From CALMFG01 sp963674805 (GTDB lineage Bacteria; Bacillota; Clostridia; Christensenellales; CALMFG01): a stretch of DNA of 64,000 nucleotides. The notes beneath the pieces are model-generated. The model was given only the letters and a program-made list of their open reading frames with translations. It made no database searches and was not told where the DNA came from. How positions within the stretch are numbered: the first letter of the stretch is position 1; each line of letters begins with the position of its first letter. Below, piece after piece: positions 44,508-52,279 of the stretch. A program made the translations under genes and the position numbers. The stretch covers positions 124,001 through 188,000 of the forward strand of contig CAXXNY010000022.1 of assembly GCA_963674805.2 (NCBI GenBank). Direction: 5' to 3'.

Positions 44508-45350
44508 TTACTTTCCGGCAAAAATATTCATCAACGTTGATACTTCTTCAGTGACACCTTTTTTTGCCTCTACCAATAATTCAGGGAACCGGATATAGTC
44601 CGTTCCTGCCAAAGTCTTTTTTATCGTATTGACTGCCGCGGTGGATACACGGGTAAAGATACTGATTTTTTCAACACCGATGTCAATCGCTTCACGATAA
44701 GCGTCTTCACCGACTCCGCTTCCGCCGTGCAGTGAAATAAAGATATCGGTATTCGCACAGATTGCACGAATCCGGTCATAATCCAAAACACTCTGTCCGG
44801 ACTGCCTGCCGTGCATGGTGCCTACCGATACGGCCAAAATATCAACACCGCTTTTTTGCGTAAAGTCAGCCACCAGCTCCGGGTCGGTTAAATCGTCATG
44901 GTTGTATTTCGGTTCTGAGTCTTTCCCGACTGTACTAATCCGGCCGAGCGGCGCTTCGACAACGGCATTATATTGATGCGCCATTGCAACTATATCTTTT
45001 GTCTGCGCGATCTTCTCTTCAAACGGCAGATCATAGCCGTCAAACATGACCGAAGAGAAACCCGCTTCAAGCGCCTTTTCAATGGTTTCTACGGTCTTGC
45101 TGTGGTCCAGCTGAAGTGCGATTTGCGCATCCGCTTTCTCCGCCTGGTTTTTCATCACGTAGGTGATTAAATCCCAATCCGAGAATTTTATATGACTTTC
45201 AGATAATGCGAGAATCAGCGGGGATTTTGTCTTAACGGCAGCATCGATAATGCCCTGCGCCATTTCAATATTAAAACAGTTAAATGACCCCACCGCGTAT
45301 TTGTTATCCCTTGCATCTGTCAGTAAATCTTTCATTTGTACGATAGCCAT
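44508..45350 (-). CDS. Class II fructose/tagatose-bisphosphate aldolase-like protein
   Basis: The 280-residue TIM-barrel aldolase has LQLDHSKT with the catalytic Asp and zinc His, EAPLGR, GTMHGRQSGQ and LHGGSGV with further zinc and phosphate ligands. The family cleaves ketose 1,6-bisphosphates (or the 1-phosphates) to dihydroxyacetone phosphate and an aldehyde. The start is the ATG after GGAGGTATACGC; an upstream extension of 19 codons is unlikely. It leads a two-gene unit with the FGGY kinase and has its own operator and promoter. Confidence 0.87.
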   Translation of the reverse strand: MAIVQMKDLLTDARDNKYAVGSFNCFNIEMAQGIIDAAVKTKSPLILALSESHIKFSDWDLITYVMKNQAEKADAQIALQLDHSKTVETIEKALEAGFSSVMFDGYDLPFEEKIAQTKDIVAMAHQYNAVVEAPLGRISTVGKDSEPKYNHDDLTDPELVADFTQKSGVDILAVSVGTMHGRQSGQSVLDYDRIRAICANTDIFISLHGGSGVGEDAYREAIDIGVEKISIFTRVSTAAVNTIKKTLAGTDYIRFPELLVEAKKGVTEEVSTLMNIFAGK

Positions 45351-45434
45351 GCGTATACCTCCGTATTGATTAAAAATATCTCTTTTACTCAAAAGCTTCA
45401 GTTGCACATCTCTTTAAAACACTTACGAATCAGA

Positions 45435-45452
45435 TGCGCAATCGTTTGCTCA
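45435..45452 (-). promoter_or_regulatory. LacI-type operator upstream of the aldolase-kinase unit
   Basis: TGCGCAATCGTTTGCTCA reads on the minus strand as TGAGCAAACGATTGCGCA and differs from the two locus-B operators at only two of seventeen aligned positions. It is 85 bases before the aldolase start. The same LacI repressor probably controls both units. Confidence 0.75.
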
Positions 45453-45518
45453 CCGATTAAAAAAATATGTCACTTTTGCTTATTTCGTAAATTGTTATAA
45501 GCCAGTGCTTACGCTTAA

Positions 45519-45547
45519 AGAGTACTACATTCTGATTTCGCTGTCAA
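45519..45547 (-). promoter_or_regulatory. Candidate promoter of the aldolase-kinase unit
   Basis: A perfect TTGACA (45542-45547, minus strand) is followed after 17 bases by TACTCT, a weak -10. The spacer ends in AATGTAG just as in the importer promoter of this locus. The operator is about 70 bases downstream, so repression would act as a roadblock. Confidence 0.45.
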
Positions 45548-45574
45548 TGACACAGCTTTGATGTTAGTCAAATT

Positions 45575-46225
45575 TTATGAATTAATCTGCTGGAGATAAC
45601 GGTAGATCGTTGCCTCCGAGCTGCTCAGCCTCTGGGCGACTTCTGCCACCGACCCTTTGACCAGAAATGCACCCACATCATCCAGTTTTTTCACGATCGA
45701 CAGCTTTTCTTCCGGGCGCAATCTTTCAACCGGCACGCCGTATCTTGCGATGTTTTCTTCGATTATGGAACTCATCACCTGTTCAATCGACATGGAAATC
45801 GTCTCGTAATACTCATCTTTATGGGTATCGTCCTCAACAGAATGCGTATTGGACTGGCGACCGTTCACCATATCATCAATCATGCCTCTTAAGCGGATTA
45901 GCTTATCGACTTCCGTATTAACGGTCATCATGCCGATGAGCGCGCCTTTGTCATTCTTAATAAAAAAGGTCGCAGCACGCAGGCGCTTTCGCGATTGGGT
46001 CAATGATCGGTAGTTAATCGTATAATCGATATCCGCATAAATGCGTTTTTCCACCAGTGAGCGTTCAATATCGCCGATAGGCATACCGGGCTTATGCCCT
46101 TCCTCAAGCGGGTTTTCCGCGTAAATCACTTTTTCGGTATCCGAAAGCAAGATTTCGGTATCATCACCCAAATATAAAGCAAAGAACTTGATAATCGGTT
46201 TATACTGTTCGATGACTGAAATCAT
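45575..46225 (-). CDS. DauR/YheO-like transcriptional regulator
   Basis: The 216-residue protein has an N-terminal PAS-like YheO domain (PIIKFFALYLGDDTEILLSDTEKVIY; RAATFFIKNDKGALIGMMTVNTEV) and a C-terminal helix-turn-helix (GSVAEVAQRLSSSEATIYRYLQQI). This arrangement is that of DauR, which controls amino acid genes in Pseudomonas. It follows tryptophanase by 33 bases and is probably its regulator. AGGAG precedes the ATG. Confidence 0.83.
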   Translation of the reverse strand: MISVIEQYKPIIKFFALYLGDDTEILLSDTEKVIYAENPLEEGHKPGMPIGDIERSLVEKRIYADIDYTINYRSLTQSRKRLRAATFFIKNDKGALIGMMTVNTEVDKLIRLRGMIDDMVNGRQSNTHSVEDDTHKDEYYETISMSIEQVMSSIIEENIARYGVPVERLRPEEKLSIVKKLDDVGAFLVKGSVAEVAQRLSSSEATIYRYLQQINS

Positions 46226-46258
46226 TATAAAAAGGCTCCTGTTTTGGTATACCTTATT

Positions 46259-47644
46259 TTATAACAACTCGAACCCTGCCGTAAAGTGCCTTAATGCCAA
46301 TACCGGACCTTCGTACACCAATTTCATGCCTTTATACTGGTCTCTGTTTTGATAAATATCGCCCAGTGCATTCGCGATTACGTCCATATGGCTGTTGGTA
46401 TAAAGCCGCCTGCCGATGGCGATTCGCATGATTTCCAGCTTCGGCCATATGGGTTCACCGGTCTCTTTGTCTTTTCCGCCGAACGCACACGCACCCAGCT
46501 CAACCGCCCTGACTCCGGCTTCTTCATAAAGCGCACATACCAGCCGCTGGCTGGGGAACTCATTCTGGGGGATTTGCGGGAAAAAGCGCCTGCCATCCAC
46601 ATAAACGCCGTGCCCGCCGGAAGGTTCAACCGTCGGGACTCCTTTTTCTTTCAGCCGCTTTGCCAAGTACGCGACCTGGCCGATGCGGTATTCCAAATAG
46701 TCTTCTTTGCATGCTTCCTGCAGGCCGACAGCCAGTGCTTCCATATCACGGCCGGACATGCCGCCATAGGTGATAAATCCCTCGTGCACAATCGCAAGCT
46801 GATTCGCCTTGGTGAAAATATCTTCTCTTCTTGTCACAAACAGCCCGCCGATATTGACCAGTCCGTCTTTTTTCGCGCTCATGGTTGCGGTCTCACAATA
46901 GCTGAACATTTCACGCGTAATCTCTTTAATGGTCTTGTTTTCATATCCCGGTTCGCGCTGTTTAATAAACCATGCGTTCTCCGCCATACGCGCGGAGTCC
47001 ATCACAACAGGTATGCTGTATTTCTTCGCAAGCGCACTCACCTTGCGGATGTTCTCCATCGATACCGGCTGGCCGCCATTGTTGTTACAGGTAACCGTAA
47101 TAAACACAACGCTGATTTTATCCGCGCCTTTTTCGTCGATTAGCGCCTGCATCTTATCAAGGTCAATATTGCCTTTGAACGGATGATAACCCGAAGCGGC
47201 ATCCATTCCTTCATCAATAACGTAATCCATCGGCAGCGCACCCAGAATCTCAGCATCGCCCCTGAATGTGTCAAAGTGCATATTGCTGATGGTATAGTTG
47301 CCCGGTTTGCAGTAAATCTGTGCCATAATATAATCAGCAGCGCGTCCCTGATGTGTGGGCTGCACATAAGGCATGCCAAACACGTCCTGTACCGAAGCCT
47401 CTAAACGGAAGAACGATTTACAGCTTGCGTATGATTCATCGGCCTGGAACATGGCCGCCCATTGATCCTGGCTCATGGCGCTCGTCCCGCTGTCGGTGAG
47501 GCAGTCCACATAGACGTTTTCGGCCTTGACCTTAAACACGTTATACTGTGCTTCTTTCAGCCACTGCTGTCTTTCCGCCTTTGTTGTTTTTTTAATCGGT
47601 TCAACCATTTTAATCCGGAATGGTTCCGCTGTCATATATTTCAT
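46259..47644 (-). CDS. tnaA: Tryptophanase
   Basis: The 461-residue PLP enzyme of the tryptophanase/tyrosine phenol-lyase family has its catalytic Lys in MSAKKDGLVNIGG. Two substrate positions point to tryptophan: HFDT keeps the Asp typical of tryptophanase (Thr in tyrosine phenol-lyase) and AVELG has Leu where the phenol-lyase has Arg. The surrounding MDSARMAENAWFIKQRE also fits TnaA. It cleaves L-tryptophan to indole, pyruvate and ammonia. AGGAG lies before the ATG. No tnaB-type permease adjoins it. Confidence 0.9.
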   Translation of the reverse strand: MKYMTAEPFRIKMVEPIKKTTKAERQQWLKEAQYNVFKVKAENVYVDCLTDSGTSAMSQDQWAAMFQADESYASCKSFFRLEASVQDVFGMPYVQPTHQGRAADYIMAQIYCKPGNYTISNMHFDTFRGDAEILGALPMDYVIDEGMDAASGYHPFKGNIDLDKMQALIDEKGADKISVVFITVTCNNNGGQPVSMENIRKVSALAKKYSIPVVMDSARMAENAWFIKQREPGYENKTIKEITREMFSYCETATMSAKKDGLVNIGGLFVTRREDIFTKANQLAIVHEGFITYGGMSGRDMEALAVGLQEACKEDYLEYRIGQVAYLAKRLKEKGVPTVEPSGGHGVYVDGRRFFPQIPQNEFPSQRLVCALYEEAGVRAVELGACAFGGKDKETGEPIWPKLEIMRIAIGRRLYTNSHMDVIANALGDIYQNRDQYKGMKLVYEGPVLALRHFTAGFELL

Positions 47645-47730
47645 CGTCTCTCCTGCATGCGTTTAAAAAGCGTTTTGATACGCTGGTTTTAACGCAAAAA
47701 GTATTTAAAATAATTTATTTCTGTGATAAA

Positions 47731-47759
47731 ATTTTATCATTAATAAAATTATGCGTCAA
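47731..47759 (-). promoter_or_regulatory. Promoter of tnaA
   Basis: TTGACG (47754-47759, minus strand) is followed after 17 bases by TAAAAT (47731-47736). The leader of about 80 bases contains GCGT-ATCAAA-ACGC followed by five Ts, a small terminator-like hairpin. I see no TnaC-like peptide with a Trp codon. Confidence 0.6.
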
Positions 47760-47893
47760 TATGAAAACTATTTATCACGATGACAATTTATTAATGATTC
47801 CATCGCGCGGCTGTGATATGATAAACAAAATCAGTTTCAACCGTTATTTCAGGATTATTACATATCCCTACATTCAACGATCAGGAGGAAAGA

Positions 47894-48280
47894 ATGATGA
47901 AAAAACCAATCGCAACAACATCCGCCCCGGCGGCCATCGGGCCATACTCTCAAGCCATCACAGCAGGCAGTTTTGTTTATGTTTCCGGCCAACTGCCTTT
48001 AAATGCTGAAACAGGCGATTTTGCCGGCAACGATATCGCCGGCCAGACAAAACAATCGCTTGAAAATATTAATGCCATATTAACAGAAGCAGGCCTTGTC
48101 ATGCAGGACGTGGTCAAAACCACGGTGTTTTTATCGGATATGAACCATTTCGCAGATATGAATGCCGTTTATGCACAATACTTTGAGGCGCCTTTTCCGG
48201 CACGGGCAGCAGTTGAAGTGGCGCGCCTGCCTAAAGATGCGCTGGTTGAAATTGAAGCGATTGCCTTTAAGGGTGAATAG
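47894..48280 (+). CDS. ridA: RidA-family enamine/imine deaminase
   Basis: The 128-residue YjgF/RidA protein has the expected trimeric enzyme signatures: GPYSQAI near the N-terminus, YVSGQLPLN, and the end segment FPARAAVEVARLPKDALVEIEAIA with the catalytic Arg. RidA hydrolyses 2-aminoacrylate, the reactive product of PLP beta-eliminases. The gene is divergent from tryptophanase, which makes just such an intermediate, so the pairing is functionally sensible. AGGAGG lies before two adjacent ATG codons. Confidence 0.94.
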   Translation: MMKKPIATTSAPAAIGPYSQAITAGSFVYVSGQLPLNAETGDFAGNDIAGQTKQSLENINAILTEAGLVMQDVVKTTVFLSDMNHFADMNAVYAQYFEAPFPARAAVEVARLPKDALVEIEAIAFKGE

Positions 48281-48676
48281 CTAACAAACCTGAGGCATAT
48301 TAAAGCGCCCCTTTTTTTAGGGTCTTTTTATAACCAATAGTAAACGGTAAAATAATACGCCCATCTGTTCAGATGCGCGTATAAAGAGGAGGGCTCGCCT
48401 GCTGGTGCGGAAAACGGGAGCTGAGTATACAATCAGCCGCTTTGGACAGGCATACGCCTCTCCTGCCTTTGTCTGTCTAATGCCCGTTCCCCGCTCTTTT
48501 ATGAAGTTCTGTTACTTTGTTTCAAATGATGCCCGCACATCACTATTCAATCGCCTGTCCCGCAATACTGCGCGGCAGGTCTGTGAGTCCCCACTATACA
48601 GCCCAAGCTTCCAAGAGCCACTTCATATGCCTGCGAGTTCTATTCAACGTTATATGCTTGATAACGATTGATACGA
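48281..48676. other. 396-base intergenic stretch with unusual composition
   Basis: No supported gene is present. The part from about 48380 to 48670 is more GC-rich than other gaps here and has several local hairpins, for example AGGC-GTAT-GCCT and CCTG-CCGC...GCGG-GA-CAGG on the minus strand. The plus strand has an 88-codon frame without a ribosome binding site. The left end has a weak terminator candidate for ridA (48305-48330) and a strong hairpin at 48355-48382. A structured 3' region of the rpiB-like transcript or a small RNA is possible. Confidence 0.5.
48350..48382 (-). terminator. Probable terminator closing locus C
   Basis: ATACGC-C-CATCTG and CAGATG-C-GCGTAT pair around a TT turn with one mismatch. 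On the minus strand it is followed by TATTTT. It lies almost 300 bases past the last locus-C gene. Confidence 0.6.
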
Positions 48677-49234
48677 TTAAAGTTCCAACTCTAACGGGAA
48701 ATCACCCAGTTTTTCGACTTCGAATCCGTTTGCTTTGAATTTTTCGTAATCAAAAGCTTCCAGTTCATCATACGCGAGTTTATGGAATTCGTAGAAGTTA
48801 TGCCAGTATTCCCATCCGCTGCCAAGATCATTCTCTAAAAACGCTCTGGCGCATTCAATACCCATCTGCGGTGCAACATAAAACGCGCCCATAGCCAGTA
48901 CGTTTACATTATTCCCGGTGATTGCACGTTTTGCAGCGGCAACGCTTTGTACAACCGTTGCATGCACATGCGGACACTTACTTGCCGCAATATGGATTCC
49001 TGTTCCTGTACCGCAAAAGATCAGTGCACGTTCAAATTCTCGTTCTGCGATTTTAGCGCCTACTTTTAAACCAATCCGGTGGAACATTTCCGGATCTTTT
49101 TCGTCCGCACTCTTAACGCCGATATCAGTCACGGTCCAGCCGCGTTTTTTCAAATCCTCGACTACTGCTTCTTTCAGCGGGAATCCCGCGAAATCCGCGC
49201 CCACTAAAACCTGTTTATCTTTAACTGTCTTCAT
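48677..49234 (-). CDS. RpiB/LacA/LacB-family sugar-phosphate isomerase
   Basis: The 185-residue protein has the RpiB fold: the N-terminal LVGADFAGFPLKEAVVEDLKKRGW and the catalytic Cys segment IFCGTGTGIHIAASK. In RpiB the first motif is DHAG; here His is replaced by Phe. The protein also has about 35 extra C-terminal residues with several Trp/Tyr. The catalytic Cys is kept, so it is likely an active aldose-ketose phosphate isomerase with a changed sugar, perhaps a hexose phosphate as in allose or galactose-6-phosphate isomerases. It is the last gene of locus C. Confidence 0.83.
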   Translation of the reverse strand: MKTVKDKQVLVGADFAGFPLKEAVVEDLKKRGWTVTDIGVKSADEKDPEMFHRIGLKVGAKIAEREFERALIFCGTGTGIHIAASKCPHVHATVVQSVAAAKRAITGNNVNVLAMGAFYVAPQMGIECARAFLENDLGSGWEYWHNFYEFHKLAYDELEAFDYEKFKANGFEVEKLGDFPLELEL

Positions 49235-49383
49235 GATATTCCTCCTTATTTTATCTTATATCTTAAAAAGCTGTTTTGGCAAGATTTTCCCTGCTCATAA
49301 GCTTGATAAATCGTACAGGGCCCGCTGCATCTGCGACGAGCCCCGTAGCCGGTTCCTATATGTTTGTAAGTTCCAAATAGGCT

Positions 49384-50304
49384 TTAATTATTTTGCGCTA
49401 TAAACGCATTTACTTCTTCCAGGCTCGGCATCGCACTCTGCGCACCGAGTTTTGTTACGGATAACGCGCCGACCGCATTCGCAAAACGGACCGCGTCTTC
49501 AAGTTCGTCGCCTCTTGAAAGCGCATAAGCCAACCCCGCATTAAACGAGTCACCTGCAGCCGTTGTATCCACTGCTTTGACTTTGAATCCCGGTATGTGT
49601 TTAAACACACCTTTCTTAATGATATATGCTCCGTCTTTTCCGGCTTTGCCGATGACGGTTTCAACACCCGCATCAAGCAGTCCCTGAGCGGCTTTTTCAA
49701 TATCTATTGTGTCATTGACATCATGGCCGGTTACAATCTTCATTTCGGTTTCATTCGGCGTGATAATGCTGATATTTTGTAATAAATCTTTATCCAGCAC
49801 TTTAGCGGGTGCAGGGTCTAAGACGAATACTTTGTTATTCTGCTTTGCATAGTCCGCCACATATTTAATCGTCTCTTCAGCAATCTCCATCTGCATCAGG
49901 ATAAAGTCGGCTTCTTCTAAGACCTTGATATTCCGCTTGATTAAATCCACGTCAACCTGCTTGTTAGCACCGGGAATAAACACAATAGAATTCTCTCCGG
50001 ACTCTGTCACCTCAATCACGGCAACGCCTGTGCTGATATCCTTGCCTTGTTCAACGTTCGCAACACCGACGTTGGAGTCTTTTAAGTTATCAATTGCGAT
50101 TTTTGAAAATGCATCATCCCCCACCTTACCGAGGCAGGTCACCAGACCGCCGAGATTTCCGACCGCAACCGCCTGATTTGCCCCTTTACCGCCCGGGAAT
50201 ACATTGAAGTCTTCGCCCAATAAGGTTTCGCCCGGATTTGGGAAACGTGATGATAATGATACCAAGTCGATGTTAATTCCGCCGATTACACAAATCTTTT
50301 TCAC
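49384..50304 (-). CDS. rbsK: Ribokinase
   Basis: The 306-residue PfkB-family kinase has the ribokinase motifs GGKGANQAVAVGNLGG near the N-terminus and DTTAAGDSFNAGLAYALSRG at the C-terminus, where Ala replaces the usual Gly in the GAGD anion hole. Translation seems to begin at a GTG, since GAGAGGG lies upstream and no ATG fits. It phosphorylates ribose or a similar sugar at the terminal carbon. Its neighbours are the isomerase and an M24 protein. Confidence 0.88.
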   Translation of the reverse strand: MKKICVIGGINIDLVSLSSRFPNPGETLLGEDFNVFPGGKGANQAVAVGNLGGLVTCLGKVGDDAFSKIAIDNLKDSNVGVANVEQGKDISTGVAVIEVTESGENSIVFIPGANKQVDVDLIKRNIKVLEEADFILMQMEIAEETIKYVADYAKQNNKVFVLDPAPAKVLDKDLLQNISIITPNETEMKIVTGHDVNDTIDIEKAAQGLLDAGVETVIGKAGKDGAYIIKKGVFKHIPGFKVKAVDTTAAGDSFNAGLAYALSRGDELEDAVRFANAVGALSVTKLGAQSAMPSLEEVNAFIAQNN

Positions 50305-50324
50305 TAATAGTCCCTCTCTTTTAT

Positions 50325-51500
50325 CTATATTTCTATTAATAATGGTGTTTGATGCATCAGTTCAGCACCGTCTTCTAAAACCCTGACGCCGTCTTCCAGA
50401 TGCAAACCGCCCCAGGTCTGCTGGAACAGGGGTATCTCGATTGACAGCATCGTATTAACGCCGACGGTCCCTTCAACACCCGGCCCAAAGATCGGTGTTT
50501 CGAATTCCTGGTAGCCGATGCTGTGAATGCCGGAATAAGTATAGTCAAACCCGTGCTGTTTTAATGTCTTGCGTCCTGCGCCTTCGATGTCCTCACCGCG
50601 CACACCCGCTTTAATCTGATCAATACACGCCTGACGTGCATCACATAATGCGTCAAGGCGCCCTTTCATCGCTTTATCGATGCCGCCCACAAAAACGGGC
50701 CGCCCGATTGTTGCGCTGTACCCTTCGTACTTCGGGATAATGGCCAGCCGGACAATGTCCTTCTCTTTGATGATGTTATGCGAAGAACGGCAGAGTATCG
50801 TCGCCGCATTGGGTCCCGCACCAATCATCGGATCAATACCAAAACCGTCCGCACCGTTTAAAAACATGGCTGATTTAACCGCAGCCGCTACTTCCAGTTC
50901 GGAAACGCCGGGCGCAATGGCATCCACTGCCGCGTCGAACGCGATCTGTGCAATTTCATACCCTTTACGCATCACCGCGATTTCGGCATCGGATTTTGTC
51001 ATTCTCAGCTTGGCCAGCTTATCTTCCGCATCCACCCAGTTCTTTTGTGACAGGAACGGATAGATTGCTTCCCAGGCGCCGATATCCATAATATGCCGGC
51101 CGGCTACACCAATGGTGTTGACCGGCGCTCCCGCCGCTGCGGTTGCTATAATATCTCCCAAACCCAGAATATTATCCAAATGATAAACTTCTTCGGGGTG
51201 AATGAACTCTTTTAAAATAAAAACATCGCTGATAATCGTACGGTTCTTAATAAACGCGATGCTTTCGGGACCGGTCGCAATCACCGGTGATTTGCCTTTT
51301 GCGATAACGAATAAAACCGATTCCAGATGCGTCGGAAAGTCACTCAGCCATCTTGCGTGTGCATGCCCGAATACCTCGCGGTCGTTTGAGAACGCGACTA
51401 AAACATCCATATTGTTTTCATCCATCATTGCGTGGACTTTAGCCCACCGCTGCGCATATTCTTCCTTTGGAATGACAGGAAAGTCTTTTTTTGCTTTCAT
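50325..51500 (-). CDS. M24-fold protein lacking metal ligands (divergent paralog 3)
   Basis: The 391-residue protein is of the creatinase/aminopeptidase P fold. The two Asp metal ligands are replaced by Ala (VRLAIIPKYEGY) and Thr (GYSATIGRP), while His (GIHSIGYQEFETP) and Glu (GLHLEDG) remain. It is clearly more distant from the other two paralogs of the window. Its ATG overlaps the stop of the epimerase-like gene (ATGA), which fixes the start and shows translational coupling with sugar-phosphate metabolism. Peptidase action is doubtful; a metal-free hydrolase or lyase is more likely. Confidence 0.84.
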   Translation of the reverse strand: MKAKKDFPVIPKEEYAQRWAKVHAMMDENNMDVLVAFSNDREVFGHAHARWLSDFPTHLESVLFVIAKGKSPVIATGPESIAFIKNRTIISDVFILKEFIHPEEVYHLDNILGLGDIIATAAAGAPVNTIGVAGRHIMDIGAWEAIYPFLSQKNWVDAEDKLAKLRMTKSDAEIAVMRKGYEIAQIAFDAAVDAIAPGVSELEVAAAVKSAMFLNGADGFGIDPMIGAGPNAATILCRSSHNIIKEKDIVRLAIIPKYEGYSATIGRPVFVGGIDKAMKGRLDALCDARQACIDQIKAGVRGEDIEGAGRKTLKQHGFDYTYSGIHSIGYQEFETPIFGPGVEGTVGVNTMLSIEIPLFQQTWGGLHLEDGVRVLEDGAELMHQTPLLIEI

Positions 51501-52228
51501 TGTTTCTCCCATTCGATTTTTTCTCTTGCCTCGTTTGCAATTTTTAATAAATCTGCGCTTGCTCTTTTAATGCTTTTTCCTTGAACAAACAATCCCGAAG
51601 TACCGCCGGTAATGATATCGGCACCCGCGGCTACCGCCTTTGGAATTGTTTTTTCATTCATGTTCCCGTCCGCCTGTATGCGGGTAGAACAATGATTTTT
51701 AATTAATTCTTTTCTTAACGCTTTGATCTTCTCGTATGCCTCCGGCTGAATCTGCTGTCCAGAAAATCCGGGCTCCACCGTCAGCTTTAAAATCCAGGGC
51801 ACTTCTTTCGCCAGTTCAATAATACCGTCTTCCACGCCCGTTTGAGCCTTTAGCGCCAACACCGGAACAGCACCTAGGCCGCGAATCTTTTTAAATGTTT
51901 TTTTCAGGTTTTCCTTAGAATCCGCTTCATAATGCACGGTAATGTAATCCGCACCGGATTCCCGGAATAATGCTAAATATTTATCCGGCTCATAGACAGC
52001 CAGATGGACTTCAATCGGCAGTCTGGACACGCTTTTCACTGCCTGCAGTGTCGGCGTGCCCAAAATATAACACTGATTAAACCTGCCGTCAACGACATCA
52101 AAATGCAAGAACGAAACGCTGCTTTTATCGACCCGCTTCACATCTCTTTCGAGATGCAGTAAATCCATGCAGGAGACAGAAGCCGCCAAAATTATGCCGT
52201 GTTGATTTATGTCAAGAGTTCCGATCAA
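51497..52228 (-). CDS. Ribulose-phosphate 3-epimerase-family protein
   Basis: The TIM-barrel protein of about 243 residues keeps the epimerase metal and catalytic positions: LHFDVVDG, VHLAV, VEPGFSGQ, QADGNM and TGGTSGLF. The usual DGH is DGR, and VDGG is ADGN, so the substrate may differ from ribulose 5-phosphate. AGGGG stands seven bases before a TTG codon that I take as the start; an ATG seven codons upstream lacks a ribosome binding site. With ribokinase and RpiB-like proteins it resembles the allose pathway set (AlsE, AlsI, AlsK). Confidence 0.84.
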   Translation of the reverse strand: MIGTLDINQHGIILAASVSCMDLLHLERDVKRVDKSSVSFLHFDVVDGRFNQCYILGTPTLQAVKSVSRLPIEVHLAVYEPDKYLALFRESGADYITVHYEADSKENLKKTFKKIRGLGAVPVLALKAQTGVEDGIIELAKEVPWILKLTVEPGFSGQQIQPEAYEKIKALRKELIKNHCSTRIQADGNMNEKTIPKAVAAGADIITGGTSGLFVQGKSIKRASADLLKIANEAREKIEWEKQ

Positions 52229-52279
52229 GTTTATTCCCCTTTGCCGCATTCATGTCGTAAAATGAAGCCAATATTCATG

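Noticed and set aside
46349..47143. A 264-codon open frame on the plus strand
   Set aside because: It is antisense to tryptophanase, which has conserved catalytic motifs; the plus-strand product has no recognisable domain.
46259..47644. Assignment as tyrosine phenol-lyase
   Set aside because: The substrate-binding Arg and Thr of the phenol-lyase are replaced by Leu and Asp, matching tryptophanase.
48405..48671. An 88-codon plus-strand frame in the gap after ridA
   Set aside because: It has no ribosome binding site, atypical composition and no recognisable motif. The region is better described as unexplained intergenic sequence.
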